Below are positions 26,650 to 34,826 of a DNA stretch of 64,000 nucleotides, piece by piece (the first letter of the stretch is position 1; each line of letters starts with the position of its first letter). The translations under genes and the position numbers were made by a program. This DNA is from an uncultured Ruminococcus sp. GTDB lineage: Bacteria > Bacillota > Clostridia > Oscillospirales > Ruminococcaceae. The stretch spans positions 1-64,000 of the forward strand of contig CALANW010000118.1 of NCBI GenBank assembly GCA_937926145.1, given 5' to 3'. The notes under the pieces were generated by a model. That model was not told the DNA's origin. It was given only the letters and a program-made list of their open reading frames with translations, and searched no databases.

Positions 26650-26985
26650 TTATTCTTTTTCCTTTACCACAAGAGTTACATGAGATGTTCTCTTGAGGAT
26701 GCGGAATGCTCTGCCCTGTGCTCTCGGCATGATTCTCTTCATTGTAGGTCCGGGGCAAACGAAGCACTCGGATACATAAAGGTTGTTCTTATCCATACCG
26801 AAATTGTTTTCTGCATTTGCGATTGCGGACTTCAGAAGCTTCTCCAGATATTCACAAGCAGATTTAGGTGTGTTCTTTAAAATCGCCATAGCTGTTTCAA
26901 CGTCTTTGCCTCTGATAAGGTCAAGAACGATCTGAACCTTTCGAGGTGCTATGCGAGCATTTTTGAGGTATGCTCTTGCTTCCAT
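26650..26985 (-). CDS. rplV: 50S ribosomal protein L22
   Basis: The 111-residue L22 lines the exit tunnel with its long hairpin. It begins MEARAYLKNARIAPRKVQIV and contains the hairpin segment CFVCPGPTMKRIMPRAQGRA. The hairpin tip matters for macrolide binding; no deletion or duplication is seen there. Confidence 0.97.
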   Translation of the reverse strand: MEARAYLKNARIAPRKVQIVLDLIRGKDVETAMAILKNTPKSACEYLEKLLKSAIANAENNFGMDKNNLYVSECFVCPGPTMKRIMPRAQGRAFRILKRTSHVTLVVKEKE

Positions 26986-27008
26986 TCTAAATTCTCCTCT
27001 CTGCCTTA

Positions 27009-27290
27009 TTACTTACCGTTGTTGGATGTCTTTGAACCCGCATGACCCTTATAGGTTCTTGTTGGTGCGAATTCACCGAGTCTGTGACCTACCATATCTT
27101 CAGTCACATATACGGGAACGTGCTTTCTGCCGTCATGAACGGCAAATGTATGACCTACGAAATCAGGGAAAATCGTTGAAGCTCTGCTCCAAGTCTTGAG
27201 GACTTTCTTTTCACCTGCTTCGTTCATAGCAATAACTCTCTTAAGAAGAGCTTCCTGGACGTATGGTCCTTTTTTAATGCTTCTGCTCAT
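27009..27290 (-). CDS. rpsS: 30S ribosomal protein S19
   Basis: The 93-residue S19 pairs with S13 in the small subunit head. It starts MSRSIKKGPYVQEALLKRV after GAGGGGAGG; the frame runs upstream to 27350 without homologous sequence. FVGHTFAVHDGRKHVPVYVTE is diagnostic. A 110-base gap to rplB shows no strong hairpin. Confidence 0.97.
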   Translation of the reverse strand: MSRSIKKGPYVQEALLKRVIAMNEAGEKKVLKTWSRASTIFPDFVGHTFAVHDGRKHVPVYVTEDMVGHRLGEFAPTRTYKGHAGSKTSNNGK

Positions 27291-27400
27291 TGGTTTTCCT
27301 CCCCTCTCAAAATCAGAGGCAAGATGTCGGGAGCATGATTGCTCCGACATTCCTCTTTACGATTCCTATGAGTAAACTTTCAATAAAATTTCTTATAAGA

Positions 27401-28234
27401 TTACTTGCCGTTTCTTCTCTTAACGATGAACTTGTCAGTTCTGTTATGAGTAGCTCTGGTCTTGTAACCGAGTGCCGGCTTGCCCCAAGGAGTAACAGGT
27501 CCCGGACGGCCGACAGGTGACTTACCTTCACCACCACCGTGTGGGTGGTCGCATGGGTTCATGACAGAACCACGAACGGTAGGTCTGATACCTCTGTGGC
27601 GGGTCTTACCTGCCTTACCGAGGTTTACGTTTTCATGGTCAATGTTGGAAACCTGACCGATGGAAGCCATGCATCCTGCAGGGATCTTTCTCATTTCGCC
27701 GGAAGGAAGTCTTACGAGAACGTAGTCGTCTTCCTTACCCATGAGCTGAGCCATGTTGCCTGCTGCACGAACGAGCTGTGCGCCCTTGCCGGGGTAAAGC
27801 TCAATGTTGTGGATGAATGTACCAACAGGGATATTAGCAAGAGCAAGAGCGTTGCCCGGCTTGATATCGGAGTCAGCACCTGCGCGGATAACGTCGCCAA
27901 CAGCAAGGCCGTTAGGAGCGATGATGTATCTCTTTTCGCCGTCCTCGTACTGAACGAGAGCGATGAATGCGCTTCTGTTAGGATCGTACTCAAGTGTGAG
28001 AACAGTAGCGTTCATGCCCTGCTTATCTCTCTTGAAGTCGATGATTCTGTATTTTCTTCTGTTTCCGCCGCCTCTGTGACGAACAGTGATCCTACCGTAG
28101 CTGTTTCTGCCGGCATTCTTCTTGACAGGTGCAAGAAGGCTCTTTTCAGGAGCTACCTTGGAAAGACCGCTGTAGTCAGTTACAGTCATCTGACGTCTTG
28201 AAGCGGTGGTAGGCTGGTAAACTTTAATAGCCAT
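27401..28234 (-). CDS. rplB: 50S ribosomal protein L2
   Basis: The 277-residue L2 is essential for peptidyl transferase activity. It contains the catalytic-site loop region RGSVMNPCDHPHGGGEGKSP with the key His. N-terminal MAIKVYQPTTASRRQMTVTD is typical of Firmicutes. Full length, with 104 bases to rplW. Confidence 0.98.
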   Translation of the reverse strand: MAIKVYQPTTASRRQMTVTDYSGLSKVAPEKSLLAPVKKNAGRNSYGRITVRHRGGGNRRKYRIIDFKRDKQGMNATVLTLEYDPNRSAFIALVQYEDGEKRYIIAPNGLAVGDVIRAGADSDIKPGNALALANIPVGTFIHNIELYPGKGAQLVRAAGNMAQLMGKEDDYVLVRLPSGEMRKIPAGCMASIGQVSNIDHENVNLGKAGKTRHRGIRPTVRGSVMNPCDHPHGGGEGKSPVGRPGPVTPWGKPALGYKTRATHNRTDKFIVKRRNGK

Positions 28235-28338
28235 TGTAGTTCAAATCTCCTTTATAAATTTGCGATGTTTTGCGGAAGCTGTTTCCTTCCATACTTACTC
28301 AATGCCCGTGGGCTAAGGAGTAAAAGCCTTATTGGGCC

Positions 28339-28629
28339 TTACATCATACCGTCGAAGAATTCGATGGTCTTAGAATCTGCTGTAAGAGTAACGATAGCCT
28401 TCTTCCAAGCTGCTGTGTAGCCTGCGTTCATGCCCATTCTCTTATAACGTCCTCTTACGTTGAGAGTATTAACCTTTGCAACCTTAACGCCGAAGAGCTC
28501 TTCAACTGCCTTAGCAATTTCAACCTTGTTAGCGTTCTTGGCTACTTTAAAGGTGTACTTTCCATTCTGAAGACCGGACATGCTCTTTTCAGTGATGATA
28601 GGCTTGATTACGATATCCTGTGCTAACAT
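28339..28629 (-). CDS. rplW: 50S ribosomal protein L23
   Basis: The 96-residue L23 docks trigger factor and SRP at the tunnel exit. It reads MLAQDIVIKPIITEKSM and contains YTFKVAKNANKVEIAKAVEE. The ATG overlaps the rplD stop by one base (TAATG), so translation is coupled. Confidence 0.97.
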   Translation of the reverse strand: MLAQDIVIKPIITEKSMSGLQNGKYTFKVAKNANKVEIAKAVEELFGVKVAKVNTLNVRGRYKRMGMNAGYTAAWKKAIVTLTADSKTIEFFDGMM

Positions 28630-29255
28630 TATGCGTACACCTCCTCAATTTTAGCTACGGCATCCTTAACAACGATGAACTTATCAGCGTTGAGAATGTC
28701 ATAAACATTGATCGTGTTAACGAGAGCTGTCTTAACACCTGGGATGTTAGCAGCGCTCTTGATTACGAAGCTGTCATTTTCGGAAAGAACGATGAGAGCC
28801 TTCTTGCCCTCTGCTTCGATCGACTTGAGCATATTAACAACAGTCTTTGTCTTGAATTCCTCCATCTTGATGGCATCAAGAACGATCATGTTGTTGTCTG
28901 CTACCTTAACGGACATTGCAGACTTCATAGCAAGTCTTCTTAACTTCTTGTTTACTGTGAAACGGTAGCTTCTTGGCTTAGGGCCGAGTGCGATACCGCC
29001 GTGTGTCCACTGAGGAGCTCTTGTAGAACCCTGTCTTGCGTGGCCTGTACCCTTCTGTCTCCAAGGCTTTCTACCGCCGCCTCTTACCTCTGTACGGGTG
29101 AGAGTGGACTGTGTGCCCTGACGCTGATTAGCAAGGTAGTTAACTACCATTGTGTGCATAGCGGACTCGTTGGGTGTGATACCGAAAATTGCATCTGACA
29201 GCTCAATGTTGGAAACCTCTTTACCTGTCATATCGAGAACTTTCATATTAGGCAT
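28629..29255 (-). CDS. rplD: 50S ribosomal protein L4
   Basis: The 208-residue L4 helps form the exit tunnel constriction and in gammaproteobacteria represses the S10 operon. The tunnel loop RGGGRKPWRQKGTGHARQGS is intact. If the leader upstream of rpsJ is controlled by a product of this operon, L4 is a natural candidate, but that is inference. Confidence 0.97.
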   Translation of the reverse strand: MPNMKVLDMTGKEVSNIELSDAIFGITPNESAMHTMVVNYLANQRQGTQSTLTRTEVRGGGRKPWRQKGTGHARQGSTRAPQWTHGGIALGPKPRSYRFTVNKKLRRLAMKSAMSVKVADNNMIVLDAIKMEEFKTKTVVNMLKSIEAEGKKALIVLSENDSFVIKSAANIPGVKTALVNTINVYDILNADKFIVVKDAVAKIEEVYA

Positions 29256-29273
29256 TGTTGCTTCCTCCTTCCA

Positions 29274-29915
29274 TTAAGCTTTTTTCTTTACGCAGTCGCA
29301 GATAGTAACGATTCCGTTCTTAGGACCGGGAATAGCACCCTTGATTGCGATAAGATTGTTTTCTGCGTCGATCTTGACAATCTCAAGATTCTGGATAGTA
29401 ACCTTTTCTGCACCCATGTGACCTGCAAGCTTCTTGCCCTTGAAGATACGGGAAGGCGAGGAGCAGGCACCCATGGAACCTGCCTGTCTGTGAACAGGGC
29501 CTGTACCGTGAGTTTCCTTGAGTGAGCGCTGGTTGTTCTTCTTGATTGTACCCTGGAAGCCCTTACCCTTTGAAGTACCGCTTACATCAACGATGTCGCC
29601 TACTTCAAATGTATCAGCCTTAAGGATAGCTCCGACCTCGATAGCCTCTGCACCGTCAAGTCTGAACTCTTTGAGAGTTCTCTTGAGAGGAGCGTCAGCC
29701 TTTGCAAAGTGACCCTTTACAGGCTTGTTTGCAAGCTTTTCTCTGAGATCGCCGAAGCCGAGCTGTACTGCGCTGTAACCGTCGTTCTCAACTGTCTTCT
29801 TCTGAACGACTACGCAAGGGCCGGCTTCTACAACTGTCAAGGGGATAACCTTGTTAGTTGCTTCATCGAAAATCTGTGTCATACCGATTTTCTTACCGAT
29901 GATTGCCTTTGTCAT
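29274..29915 (-). CDS. rplC: 50S ribosomal protein L3
   Basis: The 213-residue L3 is an early assembly protein near the peptidyl transferase centre. It starts MTKAIIGKKIGMTQIFDE and has the long central extension HGTGPVHRQAGSMGACSSPSR, where methylated Gln and drug-resistance positions lie in other bacteria. It follows rpsJ by 85 bases. Confidence 0.98.
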   Translation of the reverse strand: MTKAIIGKKIGMTQIFDEATNKVIPLTVVEAGPCVVVQKKTVENDGYSAVQLGFGDLREKLANKPVKGHFAKADAPLKRTLKEFRLDGAEAIEVGAILKADTFEVGDIVDVSGTSKGKGFQGTIKKNNQRSLKETHGTGPVHRQAGSMGACSSPSRIFKGKKLAGHMGAEKVTIQNLEIVKIDAENNLIAIKGAIPGPKNGIVTICDCVKKKA

Positions 29916-30000
29916 GATTTTTTCCTCCTATTGGTTATTGGTTGTGTTTTTGCACAACATGACCTGCGGATCGATATTTTCGGAAATGGCAGGCTCTCGC

Positions 30001-30315
30001 TTACTTGATTTCCATTACGATATCAACGCCGGCAGGAAGTTCAAGACCCTGTAAAGCTTCAGTTGTCTTTGCAGTAGGTCTTATAACGTCGATGAGTCTC
30101 TTGTGGGTGCGAAGCTCGAACTGCTCACGGCTGTCCTTGTACTTGTGTACAGCACGGAGGATTGTAACGATCTCCTTGTCTGTTGGGAGCGGGATAGGAC
30201 CCGAAACTCTTGCACCGCTGCGCTTTGCTGCCTCTACGATCTTAGCTGCTGCTGCATCTACAACCGCATGGTCAAAGCCCTTGATTCTGATTCTGATTTT
30301 TTCATTGACTGCCAC
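30001..30315 (-). CDS. rpsJ: 30S ribosomal protein S10
   Basis: The 104-residue S10 heads the cluster; it is also the NusE partner of NusB in antitermination. KIRIRIKGFDHAVVDAAAAK and GPIPLPTDKEIVTILRAVHK are diagnostic. The start is GTG nine bases after AAGGAGG. A leader of about 295 bases with an intrinsic terminator precedes it. Confidence 0.97.
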   Translation of the reverse strand: MAVNEKIRIRIKGFDHAVVDAAAAKIVEAAKRSGARVSGPIPLPTDKEIVTILRAVHKYKDSREQFELRTHKRLIDVIRPTAKTTEALQGLELPAGVDIVMEIK

Positions 30316-30610
30316 TTAGAATCGCCTCCTTAAGCAAATTTAATAATGTAGAGGGGACAATGTAATGTTCAACGCTACCGTGTGTATCGCAAGCTTCACA
30401 TAAAAAAATCCGAAAAACACAGGTGTTTCCGGAAACGTCAGCTTTTATACACACAAAACTTACCTATCGGCATAAAAATGCCAACGGTTTAAGCACACAC
30501 AGTGTTGATATTACAGCCGCCCGGTTTAAAATCGGACATACTCCATGAAAATTCCCCGGCAAACCGCCGGCCACCTTTCACTTCAACGCATATCTTGTTG
30601 CAGTCACGCA
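30316..30610 (-). promoter_or_regulatory. S10 operon leader with hairpins and attenuator
   Basis: The leader from the promoter at 30617-30645 to the rpsJ GTG is about 295 bases. In transcript order it has a GC hairpin (CCGGC and GCCGG, 30556-30570), a small hairpin (GGCAT, four T, ATGCC; 30469-30482) and an intrinsic terminator (30402-30432), then about 85 bases to the ribosome binding site AAGGAGG. There is no open frame with a ribosome binding site. The layout suggests transcription attenuation of the whole cluster. Which factor decides termination is unknown. Confidence 0.65.
30402..30432 (-). terminator. Intrinsic terminator inside the S10 leader
   Basis: On the minus strand TCCGGAAACAC and GTGTTTTTCGGA form an 11-base-pair stem with one bulged T and a two-base loop, followed directly by seven T. 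The opposite strand has no T-tract, so it acts on leader transcripts heading into rpsJ. Confidence 0.8.
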
Positions 30611-30616
30611 AGTAGT

Positions 30617-30645
30617 ATTATAACACACTAATTCTGTCATTTCAA
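30617..30645 (-). promoter_or_regulatory. Main promoter of the ribosomal protein cluster
   Basis: TTGAAA (30640-30645) and TATAAT (30617-30622) on the minus strand are 17 bases apart. The predicted start is near 30610. The upstream bases 30650-30700 are AT-rich with A and T tracts that could serve as an UP element. Confidence 0.8.
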
Positions 30646-30775
30646 GGGTTTTCGCGATTTTCCCGAAATTTTAAAATAGAATTTCGCCCCGATTTCCGAT
30701 AAATTTTTATGCACTTCCGACAAAACAACGCTTTTTGTGCATAAAAAGTGTGTTTTCGTGGCAAAATAAGGGTTC

Positions 30776-31444
30776 TTATCCCGAATACGGTTCAAATTTT
30801 ATGTCCATACAGTAGTCACAGCCGCCCAGTAATTCGTTTTGCTTTTGAATATACCGTTCATAGTCGTATTCAGTATAGCTGCCAATGTAAGCGTGGTGAA
30901 ATTCATTGGTATCACAGTCATAAACCGCATCAAAAACACTGTTTCCCAACGGAGATATTATCTGTACCGTTTCATTGATACTTGATATCTGCGGCTTTTC
31001 TATTCTGTCGGTAATCTTGAACGCATATTCGGAATCGGAGCATCTGTAAACCTCTATTTTTGTCTGAGGGAAAAGATCCGCCATAATTCTTTTATCAAAT
31101 AAAATATCCGCATTCCGAGAATCCATTATCACAAATTCAAATTGTGCATACAGCGAGTATAGTATCACCCGGTCGTCATAACCGTCATTGTTATAATCGA
31201 ACGTCGTCCCGAAATATATATCCGTCACCCCAAAAAGCTCGTCCGTGCTGTCCAGCTCCGCTTTCTTTTCCTCGATAACTGCGGCGATATCTTTGTCAGA
31301 CTCGCAGTTTTCCGATACCGTTTCCGAACAGCTGCTTGCTGTAATTTCTCCCGTCAAACTCTCCTGCACATTGTCGGCTGGCTTTCCGCAGGCGGTCATC
31401 GTAAGACAAACTGCGCATAAGAGATATATTGCTTTGTTTTTCAT
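30776..31444 (-). CDS. Lipoprotein of unknown function, copy B of a related pair
   Basis: A 222-residue secreted lipoprotein with signal peptide MKNKAIYLLCAVCLTMTAC; the lipobox Cys is residue 19. The start is chosen at this Met because the longer frame to 31534 overlaps the upstream gene. The mature part has a linker rich in Ser and Glu, then a Ca-binding-like segment DYNNDGYDDR, as in FG-GAP/VCBS or dockerin-like loops, and a C-terminal domain I do not recognise. Its signal peptide is identical to that of the gene before it, so the pair arose by duplication or signal exchange. It is the last gene of a three-gene operon ending before the S10 promoter. Confidence 0.75.
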   Translation of the reverse strand: MKNKAIYLLCAVCLTMTACGKPADNVQESLTGEITASSCSETVSENCESDKDIAAVIEEKKAELDSTDELFGVTDIYFGTTFDYNNDGYDDRVILYSLYAQFEFVIMDSRNADILFDKRIMADLFPQTKIEVYRCSDSEYAFKITDRIEKPQISSINETVQIISPLGNSVFDAVYDCDTNEFHHAYIGSYTEYDYERYIQKQNELLGGCDYCMDIKFEPYSG

Positions 31445-31460
31445 AATATCGCCCGAAAGA

Positions 31461-32273
31461 TCAAGTTTCATCATCACAATAATAGGTATCGGAGAAAAGC
31501 CCAAGCTTATTTTCCAAAGAAATATCAAAATCACCGCAAAGTTTTCCGTCAGCGTTTAAAGTGAACGAAAAATAAAGGTCGTCATCATCTTCCTCGGTCG
31601 TTTTTGCAAAGCAGTCGTAAGTAACACTTCCGTCGTCATTTTCGGTATATCCTATAATGTGAGCGTGTTCATTGCGCATCTGATATATAAAAGTCGGTTC
31701 ATTTCCGTTTACATAAATGCAGTTATCCTTGCCCGTAAATAAACCACCAATTAAATAATTCTGTTTGAATTCTTCAAACAATTCATCTGAATAAAAGCTT
31801 TTGATATAAGCTATAAGCTCATCGTAAGTATAATCAGTGATCAATAATTTGTAATACGGTATAGGGTCGAAGGTCACGCCCTCGGCAGCAGGCATATTTT
31901 CGTCATCTTCAAAATAATTGCCATCGCTTTTATCGTCAAAATCGAAATACGGTGTATTCAAATAATCTTCCCAAGCCGCACCGCAAAGATAATCCCAGTA
32001 CATTTTGGCATAACCTTCCGCAAATTCCTGACCCCTGACAAGGATCTCATCATTTTCATCAAATGTCGTTTCGGGTGTTGGTCTTGTTGTGGTGGTGACC
32101 GTCGTTTCGGTCGGTGCCGTGGTTATCGTTTCGGAAGCCTTTTCGGTTTCCGTTGCCTCTGAAATTGTTGTTATTTCCTCTGTCAAGCTCTCCTGCTCAT
32201 TATTTACTGTCTTTCCGCAGGCTGTCATTGTAAGGCAAACTGCACATAAAAGATATATCGCTTTGTTTTTCAT
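31461..32273 (-). CDS. Lipoprotein of unknown function, copy A of a related pair
   Basis: A 270-residue lipoprotein with the same 19-residue signal peptide as the next gene (Cys19 lipobox). The ATG is chosen six bases after GGAG; another Met lies four codons earlier. A Thr/Glu-rich linker (about 30-70) precedes a C-terminal domain of about 190 residues with DYTYDELIAYIKSFYSDELF and NCIYVNGNEPTF, which loosely recalls IseA-type inhibitors of DL-endopeptidases. That match is weak and needs a profile search. The domain does not resemble that of copy B, so only the signal region is shared. Confidence 0.7.
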   Translation of the reverse strand: MKNKAIYLLCAVCLTMTACGKTVNNEQESLTEEITTISEATETEKASETITTAPTETTVTTTTRPTPETTFDENDEILVRGQEFAEGYAKMYWDYLCGAAWEDYLNTPYFDFDDKSDGNYFEDDENMPAAEGVTFDPIPYYKLLITDYTYDELIAYIKSFYSDELFEEFKQNYLIGGLFTGKDNCIYVNGNEPTFIYQMRNEHAHIIGYTENDDGSVTYDCFAKTTEEDDDDLYFSFTLNADGKLCGDFDISLENKLGLFSDTYYCDDET

Positions 32274-32285
32274 AAACTTCTCCAT

Positions 32286-33587
32286 TCAATTCAGCCATTC
32301 GACCCTATGCGATGTTTTCTTATATAATTCGGAAAAATAGTCATCGGATAAGATAGCATTTTTCTCTATGGCGTTTGTCGGTATCCCGATAATAAGCTCG
32401 GGTTCGTATTTGTCCAGATATGGAAGAGCGTAATTTACCGCCTCAAGGTTTCCCGTTTTGCATACGTTGATAAGAACCTCTGTCAGCTTGCTGTTTTCTT
32501 CTGCTTTATCGAGTTTGTCAAAACGCACAGTATGCCATTCACCGTTTTCATTCTTGTATGCAATAAGAGTTGTTTCGCACACAACAGCCATGCAGTCAGC
32601 ATCTCCGTAATCGGCAAGCCAATCCGAGCTTGCAAGCGGTTCAGTTTTGAACCTGCATACAAATTCGTCACCGATATAAACATAATTCACATCGCAGGCG
32701 CACCAAGTATGCCGCTCGCTTCCAATACCCCTCAATAGCTGCCATACGTCATAATCGACAGTCATAACGGACGGCTCTTTTTCAAAAACCGCTTTTCCGT
32801 GATAAATTCCCGTAAAAACATTTGCATTATTAAAGCATAGATTCAAAACATAACATAAAACAACACAGCCGACCTCAGCCGAAAACCGCCGCTTTTTCAC
32901 CTGCTCCCCATGTATCGCACCGAATATATTTGAAACAGATACAAATATAAGCGTTCGCATGAAAACTGAAACAATGCCGTATATCTCCGATGCACTGTTT
33001 ATATAGTATTCAAAGTTGGTGCGAAAATCGGGTAAAGCATCGGGAGAATAGCTGTCCGCTATTATTTGGTCAATATTGTATTTGTAAACCGTATCATTGA
33101 TAAAATCGGAAAGTATCACGCCCGAAACCGCCAAGCAAACTATTCCGACCGACAGCAAAACAGCATTGACCGCAAGCTTTTTTCCGTCAAGACTTTTTTT
33201 CGGCTTCCAAACGACCCAAATCACCGCAAAAATTATAAAAATATGCAGAACGTGGAAAATATCCCATATAAATTTGTTGAAAAGCGGCTCTGCGGAAAGC
33301 TCGTCCGTCCGTATAGTAGCATAATATGACACAATATCCGATATTATCTTCACGGACAGCAGTATGACCGCAGCTTTGAGCAGTTTTGTCTTCTCGACTT
33401 TTAGCTCCGTCATTTTTAAACAGAGAAAAAACACCGCAGCATATTCAATGAACTGCATAAGCAGGTGAATTATATTCTCCGATCCAAGCACTGACGGCGG
33501 AATAAACGACTGCAGCACAGTATTTGTGTCAAAAATGTAAAATAAGAGTTCAAAGAAGAATATATAAAGGTATTTTGTGACGGTCAC
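32286..33587 (-). CDS. Hypothetical multi-pass membrane protein with C-terminal soluble part
   Basis: This 433-residue protein is not recognised. About seven hydrophobic segments fill residues 1-265, starting with YLYIFFFELLFYIF; the C-terminal 165 residues are soluble and include paired Cys/Trp (HTWCACDVNYVYIGDEFVC) and an end segment resembling a short helical repeat (LTEVLINVCKTGNLEAVNYALPYLDKY), ankyrin-like in look. The start is GTG after GGAAG. It precedes the lipoproteins by 12 bases, so the three act together or are at least co-expressed. Confidence 0.65.
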   Translation of the reverse strand: MTVTKYLYIFFFELLFYIFDTNTVLQSFIPPSVLGSENIIHLLMQFIEYAAVFFLCLKMTELKVEKTKLLKAAVILLSVKIISDIVSYYATIRTDELSAEPLFNKFIWDIFHVLHIFIIFAVIWVVWKPKKSLDGKKLAVNAVLLSVGIVCLAVSGVILSDFINDTVYKYNIDQIIADSYSPDALPDFRTNFEYYINSASEIYGIVSVFMRTLIFVSVSNIFGAIHGEQVKKRRFSAEVGCVVLCYVLNLCFNNANVFTGIYHGKAVFEKEPSVMTVDYDVWQLLRGIGSERHTWCACDVNYVYIGDEFVCRFKTEPLASSDWLADYGDADCMAVVCETTLIAYKNENGEWHTVRFDKLDKAEENSKLTEVLINVCKTGNLEAVNYALPYLDKYEPELIIGIPTNAIEKNAILSDDYFSELYKKTSHRVEWLN

Positions 33588-33660
33588 TACTTCACTTCCA
33601 ATAAGTATTTTAATTAAAATACCGCCTGATTTTGTCAGATTTCTGGAAACTGCACCTTAA

Positions 33661-33700
33661 ACCAATCGCCGACCATTACCGCTATAATGATCGGCGATCA
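33661..33700 (-). terminator. Hairpin after pfkA
   Basis: On the minus strand ATCGCCGATCATTA pairs with TAATGGTCGGCGAT (33665-33698; one G-T pair), a 14-base-pair stem six bases past the pfkA stop. The following TGGTTTAAGG is a poor T-tract, so the hairpin could be a terminator or an mRNA 3' end protecting structure. Confidence 0.5.
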
Positions 33701-33706
33701 ATTAAT

Positions 33707-34792
33707 TTATTCTCCGAACGAAACCCCAAGTTCCTTTGCCGTAATGACAAGCTGGTTGTCGGGGGTCACGAATTTTGTCTTGCCGGCAATGTCGGAAAGC
33801 TTGTTTTCGGTGATCTTTCCGTCTACCATTGCTACTGTGTAGCCGTACTTGCCCGATTTGATGAGGCTTGCGGCTCTTACACCGAACTTTGTTGCGAGAA
33901 CTCTGTCATAGGCTGACGGACTGCCGCCTCTGAGCATATGTCCCGGAACACAGACTCTTGCTTCGATGCCCGTTTCAGCCTGAACCTGTGCGGCAAGTCT
34001 TGATGTTGCGGTTGTGATGCCTGCTTCCTGTCTGCGCTTTGCGCGCTCTTTCTTTTTGAGCTTTGCTTCTTCCTGATCGAATGCGCCCTCTGCCACTGCT
34101 ACGATAGAGAAAGTCTTTCCTGCTTTCGATCTCTTTTCGACAGCTGCGCAGATGCTTTCCGTATTATATGGTATCTCGGGGATAACGATGATATCAGCAC
34201 CGCCTGCGATGCCAGAATAGAGTGTGAGCCAGCCTGCCTTGTTGCCCATTATTTCGACCATAAGGATTCTGCTGTGCGAAGCAGCTGTGGTGTGAAGTCT
34301 GTCGATAACATCGGTAGCAGTATCAACAGCTGTGTGGAAGCCGAATGTTACGTCCGTGCCGAAGATATCATTGTCGATAGTCTTTGGAAGACCGATAACG
34401 TTAAGTCCCTCTTCGGAGAGGAGATTTGCAGTCTTGTGTGTGCCGTTGCCGCCGAGGGTGAGCAGGCAGTCAAGCTTCTGTGCCTTGTATGTGTCTTTCA
34501 TAGCCTTGACTTTGTCAACGTTGTCCTCTTCGATAACGGACATCATCTTGAACGGCTGACGCTTTGTGCCGAGGATAGTTCCGCCCTGAGTGAGAATACC
34601 CGAAAATTCGGACGGCTTCATCTCTCTTGCGATGTTGTTGATAAGTCCGTAATAGCCGTTCTGGATTCCGACGATCTCAACGTTGTCCTCTCCCATTTCC
34701 TCGAAGCAGGCTTTCGCCACTCCTCTGATAGTTGCGTTAAGACCCGGGCAGTCGCCGCCGCTTGTAAGGATACCGATTCTTCTCTTTGCCAT
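33707..34792 (-). CDS. pfkA: 6-phosphofructokinase, mixed-signature phosphoryl donor site
   Basis: Pfk phosphorylates fructose 6-phosphate at the committed step of glycolysis. The 361-residue protein has the nucleotide-binding GGDCPGLNATIRG (12-24), the substrate site PKTIDND (136-142), MGNKAGWLTL and MLRGGSPSAYDR. At the phosphoryl donor site it reads GGNGT (114-118): Asn116 replaces the usual Mg-binding Asp, Gly117 is the ATP-type residue, while Lys137 is the residue usual in pyrophosphate-dependent enzymes. The donor (ATP or PPi) thus cannot be assigned safely from the sequence. The ATG follows AAAGGA. Confidence 0.9.
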   Translation of the reverse strand: MAKRRIGILTSGGDCPGLNATIRGVAKACFEEMGEDNVEIVGIQNGYYGLINNIAREMKPSEFSGILTQGGTILGTKRQPFKMMSVIEEDNVDKVKAMKDTYKAQKLDCLLTLGGNGTHKTANLLSEEGLNVIGLPKTIDNDIFGTDVTFGFHTAVDTATDVIDRLHTTAASHSRILMVEIMGNKAGWLTLYSGIAGGADIIVIPEIPYNTESICAAVEKRSKAGKTFSIVAVAEGAFDQEEAKLKKKERAKRRQEAGITTATSRLAAQVQAETGIEARVCVPGHMLRGGSPSAYDRVLATKFGVRAASLIKSGKYGYTVAMVDGKITENKLSDIAGKTKFVTPDNQLVITAKELGVSFGE

Positions 34793-34826
34793 ATTGGACC
34801 AATCCTTTCAACATTTATTTTTATTC

